5,231 nt of DNA from NCBI GenBank assembly GCA_038325105.1, contig JBBQIR010000108.1:1-5231 (forward strand). Reading direction: 5' to 3'. Of this stretch, positions 1 through 4,760 are shown in pieces; positions within the stretch are counted from its first letter, which is position 1; every line of letters starts with the position of its first letter. This stretch comes from WSXY01 sp038325105. GTDB taxonomy: Bacteria > Actinomycetota > Coriobacteriia > Anaerosomatales > Anaerosomataceae. The notes beneath the pieces are model-generated. The model saw nothing but the letters and a program-made list of their open reading frames with translations, was not told where the DNA came from and searched no databases. The position numbers were made by a program, and so were the translations under genes.

Positions 1-537
1 CAGGTCGATGTGGCGGCTGAACAGACTGAAGAGACGCAGGTCGATGATTGCGAGATCGGGGTTGGAACGGTGGCGACCCTCGGACGCAAGCTTGGCAAGC
101 CCGTAGTGTTGGTCGTCGCGCAGACGTCCTGCGCACAGGTCGGCGGGAGTGTCGTCGCATGCCGGCACACCAAAGTCCGAACAGTAGGCGGCGCCGCTGC
201 TGATGTTGATCAGCCGACAGGCCGGCCGGCTGGCCAGGTATCCGAGAGCAAGGTCGTCGGCGAGGCCCGTGACTCGGTACACCTCGTCTGGATTCGCTGC
301 GACAGCGCGGGGATCGCCAACACCGATACAGTTGATCAGCGCGTCATGGTCACGCTCGCCAAGCGCCTCGAGGGAGTCGACCGAGCCCTCAAGTCCCGCT
401 CCCCGCACGAATGCAGCCGCGGCGTCCGGGCGGCGCGCGTAGAGCGTGAGTGCATGCGTGCTCGCGAGTCCGGCGGCGAGCACCTTGCCGACGTGGCCGG
501 TCGCACCTAAGATCGCAACGCGGGGTCGCTCACTCAT
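1..537 (-). CDS. NAD(P)-dependent extended SDR (sugar epimerase/dehydratase/reductase family), 3' end outside the window
   Basis: Reading the minus strand from ATG at 537 gives 179 codons with no stop, so the gene is cut by the left edge. The N-terminus carries the Rossmann nucleotide-binding motif GATGHVG (residues 11-17) after a short beta strand (RVAIL). Further on are a catalytic-serine region ISSGAAY (112-118) and the SDR Tyr-x-x-x-Lys pair in YGLAK (Y145, K149), then LRLFSLFS (167-174), which sits where sugar epimerases have LRxFNxYG. This order is typical of extended SDRs acting on nucleotide sugars; the C-terminal substrate domain is not visible. The gene overlaps the stop of the upstream ThDP enzyme by 8 nt, so the two are probably translationally coupled and work in one pathway. 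Only a weak GGGAG-like ribosome site lies upstream. By analogy with yersiniose synthesis it could reduce a keto group left by the ThDP enzyme (inference). Epimerase or dehydratase activity is equally open. The fold is secure, the substrate unknown. Confidence 0.9.
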   Translation of the reverse strand, partial: MSERPRVAILGATGHVGKVLAAGLASTHALTLYARRPDAAAAFVRGAGLEGSVDSLEALGERDHDALINCIGVGDPRAVAANPDEVYRVTGLADDLALGYLASRPACRLINISSGAAYCSDFGVPACDDTPADLCAGRLRDDQHYGLAKLASEGRHRSNPDLAIIDLRLFSLFSRHIDL

Positions 538-2242
538 CGTGTGACCCGTCTCCCGGCGGCAGCTCCATCTCGAAGATCGAGCTGCCGAACGCGACCTTGG
601 GCCTCACACGCGTGTCCTGGGCGAGTCGCACGTGCATAAGCGCCGGAGCACTGGGATCGCTCATCAGCCACACCACAGCGGCCTCGACGTCCTCCTCGGC
701 GTCGACGAGTCGCGCGGGGACGCCGTACGCCTCAGCTACCGCGGCGAAGTCCGGCGAACCGTATCCCCAGACCGTCGACTGGTAACACGACTCGAAGTAC
801 TCCTCTTGGAACTGGCGAACCATGCCGAGGCACCCGTTGTCCAGAACCACCAGTTTGATCGGCAGGCGGAGTCGCGTCACCGTTTCGAGTTCCTGAATGT
901 TGACCTGCATGCCGCCGTCACCGGTAATGGCTACGACCGGTCGGCCGGGAACTGCGAGCGCGGCACCGATTGCAGCCGGAAGCGAGAAACCCATCGCGCC
1001 CATGCCACCCGAGGTGAGCAGCCGCTGCCCCTCCCGCAGGCGCAAAGACTGCGCGGCCCACATCTGGTTCTGCCCGACGTCGGTGACGAACGCCGACGCC
1101 TCGGCGGTGGCATCAGAGAGCACGTGCATCAACCACGCGGCATTGATACCCGGAACATCGGCGATCTCCGCCGTATCCGGCGCCGCCACCCTGAGCGCCC
1201 TCACCTCCGCGAGCCATGCCGAGTGATCGACGGCGGGCGCCTCCCCCGCGAGCAGCTGGCCGAGGAACTCGTTCGCGTCCGCGACGACGGCGATCTGCGG
1301 ATGCACGCGCCAAGAGATTTCGCTGGCATCGAGGTCTACTCGGATAACCGTCTTGCCTTGGACGAAGCGCTCGACATCGACGCCCGTCTGACGGTTGTCC
1401 AAGCGGCTACCGACGACCAATAGGACGTCACATCTGTCAAGGGCCTCGTTCGCCCACCGGTTTCCGTAGGTGCCGATCATCCCCACCTTAAGCGGGTCAT
1501 CACCAGCGATCGCATCGACGCCGAGAAGTGATGTGGCCACGGGCAGTTGCCAGCTGTGCGCCAGCTGTGCGAGCCGGTGACGGGCCTGCTCACCGCGGAT
1601 CGCACCGCCTGCGAGAATCAACGGACGCTCAGCCGTCGCGAGCGCCGAGCGGACCCGGTCGAGGGTCTCGGCACGTGCGGTCAGCGACACGTCGGGAGCG
1701 ATCATCGCAGGGGCGGCCACCTCGATCTGAGCACGCTGAACATCCATAGCAATATCGAGTAGCACGGGTCCCATGCGACCCGACAGCGCGACGCGGAATG
1801 CCTCCGCAAGGAGCCGAGGAAGGTCGTCGGCATCCTGGACGCGCCATGCGGCCTTGGTGACCGGTTCAACGATGGAGACGATGTCGGTCTCCTGGAACCC
1901 GGACTGCCGCACCCCGCTTGTGCCACGCTGCTCGTGGGTGTTGACCTGACCGGTAATGAACACCGCCGGGACGGAGTCGTAGAAGCAGCTGCCGATACCC
2001 GTGATCAGGTTGGTTGCACCGGGGCCGCTGGTGGCGAGCGCGACTCCCGGAACACCCGTGACCCGCGCGCCCGCTTCCGCTGCAAACGCGGCGGCCTGTT
2101 CGTGATGCATGCTGATGATGTCGATCTCGCCAAGGTGATGCAGCGAGTCGAGAATGTGCGTGATCATGCCGCCGGTCAGCTCGTAGACCGTGCGCACTCC
2201 CTGCGCTGCGAGGAACTCCGCTATGTAGTCGCTCGCCTGCAT
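530..2242 (-). CDS. Thiamine diphosphate-dependent enzyme, acetolactate synthase-like (candidate YerE-type sugar-branching enzyme)
   Basis: This is a complete 570-residue protein of usual length for the family. An in-frame TGA six codons upstream supports the ATG at 2242. The N-terminal ThDP (PYR) domain holds the activating glutamate E48 in HHEQAAAFAAEAGAR and the conserved TSGPGATN (71-78). A central domain spans about 190-330. The C-terminal PP domain has GDG (441-443) followed by DNG around N469, the Mg/diphosphate-binding motif. Family members decarboxylate pyruvate and ligate the two-carbon unit to a keto acceptor. Features unlike housekeeping IlvB are the longer linker GQVNTHEQRGTSGVRQSGFQ, MVRQFQ where true synthases have MVRQWQ, and the tail PKVAFGSSIFEMELPP, which I associate with ALS-like proteins of polysaccharide clusters. 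No small regulatory subunit gene follows; an SDR overlaps its end. The reading is a YerE-like enzyme adding a two-carbon branch to a keto-sugar (inference). A catabolic or biosynthetic acetolactate synthase is the main alternative. Its ribosome site (GGGTAGAG directly before ATG) is poor. Confidence 0.93.
   Translation of the reverse strand: MQASDYIAEFLAAQGVRTVYELTGGMITHILDSLHHLGEIDIISMHHEQAAAFAAEAGARVTGVPGVALATSGPGATNLITGIGSCFYDSVPAVFITGQVNTHEQRGTSGVRQSGFQETDIVSIVEPVTKAAWRVQDADDLPRLLAEAFRVALSGRMGPVLLDIAMDVQRAQIEVAAPAMIAPDVSLTARAETLDRVRSALATAERPLILAGGAIRGEQARHRLAQLAHSWQLPVATSLLGVDAIAGDDPLKVGMIGTYGNRWANEALDRCDVLLVVGSRLDNRQTGVDVERFVQGKTVIRVDLDASEISWRVHPQIAVVADANEFLGQLLAGEAPAVDHSAWLAEVRALRVAAPDTAEIADVPGINAAWLMHVLSDATAEASAFVTDVGQNQMWAAQSLRLREGQRLLTSGGMGAMGFSLPAAIGAALAVPGRPVVAITGDGGMQVNIQELETVTRLRLPIKLVVLDNGCLGMVRQFQEEYFESCYQSTVWGYGSPDFAAVAEAYGVPARLVDAEEDVEAAVVWLMSDPSAPALMHVRLAQDTRVRPKVAFGSSIFEMELPPGDGSHDE
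1549..1570. repeat. 11-bp perfect tandem duplication inside the ThDP-enzyme gene
   Basis: GCCAGCTGTGC occurs twice back to back (1549-1559 and 1560-1570). The period is not a multiple of three, yet the reading frame is intact and encodes the ordinary helix AQLAHSWQL in the central domain. It is probably coincidental, but the unit could be prone to slippage that would break the frame. Confidence 0.5.
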
Positions 2243-2246
2243 GACT

Positions 2247-2306
2247 CTACCCGCAGGTCACAGAACGGTGGAGTTTTGTCATGTGGACCAGCCTCTCCTC
2301 AATCAT
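2247..2306 (-). CDS. Possible short upstream ORF / leader peptide
   Basis: ATG at 2306 opens a 19-codon frame reading MIEERLVHMTKLHRSVTCG, ending in TAG at 2249-2247, only 4 nt before the ATG of the ThDP enzyme. The internal ATG at 2282 (11 codons) is the better start, because the purine-rich GAGGAGAGG (2300-2292) lies 9 nt before it. That is the best ribosome site in the gap, whereas the ThDP-enzyme ATG has a poor one. Termination and re-initiation could couple the two. The same frame is open back to the stop of the GtrA-family gene, 54 codons in all, with a possible GTG at 2384. No run of regulatory codons is present, so classical amino-acid attenuation is not suggested. It may also be chance. 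Confidence 0.3.
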   Translation of the reverse strand: MIEERLVHMTKLHRSVTCG

Positions 2307-2307
2307 G

Positions 2308-2359
2308 TCGCATACGCGCCGACCCGGAATCTGTCGGATGCTGCCAGAGTCGTATGCGA
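2308..2359. repeat. 9-bp perfect inverted repeat with nested 5-bp hairpin in the leader
   Basis: TCGCATACG (2308-2316) pairs perfectly with CGTATGCGA (2351-2359) across 34 nt. Inside this, CCGAC (2319-2323) pairs with GTCGG (2333-2337) around a 9-nt loop. In the minus-strand transcript this would fold as an outer 9-bp stem carrying an off-centre inner hairpin, placed upstream of the short ORF and its ribosome site. It resembles no riboswitch I recognise; the conserved thiamine-box CUGAGA is not seen. It could be an RNA control element or a protein-binding dyad. Confidence 0.45.
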
Positions 2360-2381
2360 GTCCGCCCGCGGCTTCCTCGCA

Positions 2382-2410
2382 CACGGATTGTAGCAGTGAA
2401 GCGATCCGTG
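2382..2410. repeat. Perfect 7-bp inverted repeat overlapping the candidate promoter (operator-like)
   Basis: CACGGAT (2382-2388) and ATCCGTG (2404-2410) form a perfect dyad with a 15-nt spacer. The arm centres lie 22 bp apart, about two helical turns, as expected for two half-sites facing a dimeric regulator. The dyad covers the spacer and most of the -10 of the candidate promoter, so a bound protein would block it. No T-run follows, which argues against a terminator. The regulator is unknown. Confidence 0.4.
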
Positions 2411-2414
2411 CCTA
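2387..2414 (-). promoter_or_regulatory. Candidate sigma-70-type promoter for the ThDP-enzyme operon
   Basis: On the minus strand the hexamer TAGGCA (2414-2409, 4 of 6 matches to TTGACA) is followed after 16 nt by TACAAT (2392-2387, 5 of 6 matches to TATAAT). The -35-like hexamer begins with the TAG stop codon of the preceding gene. Initiation a few bases after the -10 would leave a leader of roughly 140 nt before the ATG at 2242. The -10 is good and the -35 weak. This rests on pattern matching only. Confidence 0.35.
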
Positions 2415-2870
2415 TCCCTCGAGCGAAACCCGAAACGTGAAATACTTATGTCCGAAGTAGCTGAATACCGTCGTCGCCATCACCGCGAACAGCTGACCAA
2501 TGAGTGCGCTCAGTCCGAAGACGTTGAGCGCTGTGAACAGAACCAGCGCTGCGACGATCTGCGCCGGAAGGTAGACCAAATAGGCTCGCGCGACCTGATG
2601 CCAGAATCGACCGCTCGACTTGAAGACGAGGTACTTCATAGTCGCGGTTGCTTGAACAACCGCGACCACCCAAGTCAGCCATTGTAGGACCAGTGCGACG
2701 GAATTCGGGCCCCACTCTGTTGCTACTGCGACCGAGTCAGCCAGCGTCGCAAACGCTAGCCAGTAAAGTGCGTATCCGACAGCGGCATTGACTGCACCAA
2801 AAACCAGGAACCTGAGTTTCTCATCGTTCCCAGCCCAAGCGCTCCTAGCGGTGCCGTTCTTTGCGCTCAA
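2412..2870 (-). CDS. GtrA-family membrane protein, putative polyprenyl-phosphate-sugar flippase
   Basis: This is a 152-residue protein with four predicted membrane segments at about 21-43, 57-75, 94-116 and 119-139. The layout and length are those of the GtrA family. KLRFLVFGAVNAAVGYALYW (18-37) matches the usual family start, and SYFGHKYFTFR (137-147) the signature at the end of helix four. GtrA proteins are thought to move undecaprenyl- (or decaprenyl-) phosphate-linked sugars across the membrane for extracytoplasmic glycosylation. The start is TTG at 2870. Only four codons separate it from an in-frame stop, no other start lies before helix one, and GGGA (2881-2878) sits 7 nt upstream. The gene begins 15 nt after the stop of the GT-C-like gene. 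With the GtrB-type enzyme at the head of the operon it fits a three-component sugar-transfer system. Substrate and direction of transport are not readable. Confidence 0.88.
   Translation of the reverse strand: MSAKNGTARSAWAGNDEKLRFLVFGAVNAAVGYALYWLAFATLADSVAVATEWGPNSVALVLQWLTWVVAVVQATATMKYLVFKSSGRFWHQVARAYLVYLPAQIVAALVLFTALNVFGLSALIGQLFAVMATTVFSYFGHKYFTFRVSLEG
2641..2666. repeat. Perfect 10-bp hairpin inside the GtrA-family gene
   Basis: GTCGCGGTTG (2641-2650) and CAACCGCGAC (2657-2666) are exact reverse complements separated by six bases (CTTGAA). The stem is GC-rich and should be stable in the mRNA. It lies over codons for the segment VAVVQATAT in or after the second membrane helix. No T-run follows on either strand. 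It may influence translation or simply reflect repeated Val/Ala/Thr codons. Confidence 0.5.
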
Positions 2871-2885
2871 GATCGTGTCCCGTCA

Positions 2886-4757
2886 CTAGCGTACCCGTCG
2901 CATCAGAATGTAGTTGTCAGTGCGCTCGACTTCGCGCCAATCCGATCTGAGCGCCTTCGCAAAGGAGGCCGTAGGGTCGAGCACTGCATTCCTACCGTGG
3001 AGTTCAATTGGGAGCCACAAGAGCTGGAGACAGTAGCTCTTGTTCAAGGCGACTTCGGGGACGGCCATCACAACGTTGTCCTCCCTGCCCCCGCCGATGG
3101 CAGCCGTACCCTCAAGCGCTTCACCAAGAGAGACGGGGATGGCAAGCGTCTGCGCACTTCGCAGCTGACTCATAGCGATGGCGAATTCACTTGCACTGAG
3201 GCACATTGTGGGATCGACGTAGAGTGGAACGAGGTTGTCAGACGCGCTCAGCTTCCGCCCGAGCTCTCCTGCCAGCGGCTGCGTAAAACCCAAGGACGGT
3301 AGTTGTTCCAGTTTCGCTATCTCTTGAGCGGTTGGTCGCGTGGCAGCGACCTGACGCCAGACTCGTTGACCGGTCGACGCAGGTTTGCCGACCAGCTCCG
3401 CAGCACGTATCGCGAGCGACTCTGAGACGGTTCCACTTCGCACACCAGACTGGAAGACGCCGCCATACCAAGGCGCGGTGGCAATCATCATCGCGAGAAC
3501 AAAAACGAGGCCCACTGTTCGAATGTACAAAGCGCCCCGCTCTGCCCAACTATCGAACATGGCAGTACAGATCAAAATCGCTCCCAGCCCGTTCCAGAAG
3601 ATGTGACCAAAGTCTGCACGCCCGAGAGCCGGAGCAACGAGAACCAGGGCGAGCGCAAGCCATCCAATGGACAAGCTGGTTGCTGGATCGATGTCACGTG
3701 GGCGCGAAGCACCAACTCCATAGGCCACAGTCAACATCGTCGCAACGAAGATTATCTGCGGTATTCCGGGCACGACCGGGAAGTTGTACGCGCCTCCAGC
3801 AAACGCACTGACCGCACCTCGAGGCCACAGGACGCCCATCACTCCTCCGGCAACAACCATCGCCAGAAGTGGCGCTATCGAGCTCCGCATGCCGCCCGCA
3901 AGCTGAAGGACCAGAACACAAAAAAGCGCCGCAAACAGCGCAGCACTCATCTCGGGAGTTACAGCGGCCGTGATCAAGACGGCCGCCGACGGCGCGACTA
4001 ACCGCTTCCATCGATATGAGCTGCCTGTCAACACGGTCGCTACCCACATCAAGCACGCGTACGGAAGCAGAAACCGAAGCGCTGTGTAGTTGAGGCCAAG
4101 GTCGAAATGGAACAGCCCAAACAGCCCGATCACTAGGAATGCTTCGTTCCTAACCCTGCGGCTCATACCAAGCCGATTCAGCAGATACACGGTGAGAAGC
4201 AATCCGACGACCTGGGAAAGAACCACCCAAGCGTAGTACGCCGAAAAGGGACCGACGCCCAAGGGCTGCAGCAGCTGCCATGACCACAGTGGGCCGTACA
4301 GCAACGCCGGGCCGTACATGAACCCGATCTCCGAGTACGGGTGCCCTCCCGCCGCCGTACGGAGTATCACGTCGATGAAGTAGCCAGCATGGCTGAACGG
4401 CAATGTGCGAGTGATCCCTACGACAACAATGGTCATCACCAGCGTCAGGCCCACGACCGCGAACACCAGTCTTCGATCCACCCGGTCTTCAGTCGAGACG
4501 GGCGTCATCTGGACCACCGGTTCGGCCCCAAAGATCGCTTCACCGACAAGGTGGCTGCGATACGCCACGAGCGCCATAGCTATGCAGGCAAGAACCAGCC
4601 CAACAATCGCGATGCGGTTGTTGAAACCAACTGCCTGCGAGACCGAGGCGATGGGCGATATGGTGCTTGGCAGCAACCACGGCAGTACGAACACGAGCGC
4701 TAATGCCGCAGCTGCGATCACTGCGGCCGGCGTATGCCTGTTGCAGCTCACGGTCAC
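2886..4757 (-). CDS. Polytopic membrane protein, putative GT-C type glycosyltransferase
   Basis: This is a 623-residue protein with roughly ten or more hydrophobic segments in its first 430 residues (the first at 11-30, then near 48-66 and 98-115), followed by a mostly soluble tail of about 190 residues. After the third helix, GYFIDVILRTAAGGHPYSEI (125-144) continues into a YGP motif. Acidic residues D129 and E143 in this first large outer loop are where GT-C enzymes keep catalytic or metal-binding acids. A second conserved-looking patch is GRADFGHIFWNG (379-390). GT-C enzymes use polyprenyl-phosphate sugars outside the membrane, which suits the adjacent GtrB-type and GtrA-type genes. I do not recognise a named family. 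The start is uncertain: GTG at 4757 is 1 nt after the upstream stop, but GTG at 4751 has AGGG five nt before it. A polymerase or other glycan membrane protein remains possible. Confidence 0.75.
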   Translation of the reverse strand: MTVSCNRHTPAAVIAAAALALVFVLPWLLPSTISPIASVSQAVGFNNRIAIVGLVLACIAMALVAYRSHLVGEAIFGAEPVVQMTPVSTEDRVDRRLVFAVVGLTLVMTIVVVGITRTLPFSHAGYFIDVILRTAAGGHPYSEIGFMYGPALLYGPLWSWQLLQPLGVGPFSAYYAWVVLSQVVGLLLTVYLLNRLGMSRRVRNEAFLVIGLFGLFHFDLGLNYTALRFLLPYACLMWVATVLTGSSYRWKRLVAPSAAVLITAAVTPEMSAALFAALFCVLVLQLAGGMRSSIAPLLAMVVAGGVMGVLWPRGAVSAFAGGAYNFPVVPGIPQIIFVATMLTVAYGVGASRPRDIDPATSLSIGWLALALVLVAPALGRADFGHIFWNGLGAILICTAMFDSWAERGALYIRTVGLVFVLAMMIATAPWYGGVFQSGVRSGTVSESLAIRAAELVGKPASTGQRVWRQVAATRPTAQEIAKLEQLPSLGFTQPLAGELGRKLSASDNLVPLYVDPTMCLSASEFAIAMSQLRSAQTLAIPVSLGEALEGTAAIGGGREDNVVMAVPEVALNKSYCLQLLWLPIELHGRNAVLDPTASFAKALRSDWREVERTDNYILMRRVR

Positions 4758-4760
4758 CCT
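4757..4760 (-). promoter_or_regulatory. Ribosome-binding-site candidate favouring the GTG start at 4751
   Basis: AGGG on the minus strand overlaps the upstream TAG stop and the first possible GTG. It is 5 nt from the second GTG (4751-4749). If it is used, the GT-C-like protein starts two codons later, at residue 3 of the longer form. Confidence 0.3.

Larger units (their letters stand above)
2243..2411 (-). other. Structured intergenic/leader region upstream of the ThDP-enzyme gene
   Basis: This is the only real gap in the window (169 nt), between the stop of the GtrA-family gene and the ATG of the ThDP enzyme. It contains, in transcription order, a promoter-like pair overlapped by a dyad, a large inverted repeat with a nested hairpin, and a short ORF with a purine-rich ribosome site ending 4 nt before the next ATG. 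No stem followed by a T-run is seen on the minus strand, so no intrinsic terminator separates the two modules. Read-through transcription from upstream remains possible. Confidence 0.6.

Noticed and set aside
1..46. Direct repeat CAGGTCGATG at 1-10 and 37-46
   Set aside because: The copies are 36 nt apart, in frame, and encode IDL twice in the SDR. Ordinary codon coincidence explains them.
10..510. 166-codon open frame on the plus strand
   Set aside because: It is antisense to the SDR gene, which has Rossmann and Tyr-x-x-x-Lys motifs. The plus-strand product has no domain signature.
632..1423. 263-codon open frame on the plus strand
   Set aside because: It lies wholly antisense to the ThDP-enzyme gene, whose protein is clearly conserved. 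The plus-strand translation is Arg/His-rich with no recognisable motif, a usual shadow in GC-rich DNA.
530..2242. Housekeeping acetolactate synthase (ilvB) of branched-chain amino-acid synthesis
   Set aside because: It is not excluded, but there is no ilvN or ilvC beside it, an SDR overlaps its end, glycan genes lie upstream, and several motifs differ from IlvB. The looser call was preferred.
2243..2411. Thiamine riboswitch upstream of a ThDP enzyme
   Set aside because: The conserved thi-box sequences (such as CUGAGA) are not present on the minus strand. Such enzymes use thiamine diphosphate but do not make it.
2381..2411. Intrinsic terminator just after the GtrA-family gene
   Set aside because: The 7-bp dyad has a 15-nt loop and no T-run after it on the minus strand, so promoter/operator geometry fits better.
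1934..2440. 168-codon plus-strand frame crossing the intergenic gap
   Set aside because: Most of it is antisense to the ThDP enzyme. The product is Arg/Cys-rich without motifs, and the part over the gap is better explained by minus-strand leader structure.
3332..4001. Overlapping plus-strand frames of 159 and 132 codons
   Set aside because: They are antisense to the polytopic membrane protein, with low-complexity Arg/Ser/Gln-rich products and no plausible start context.
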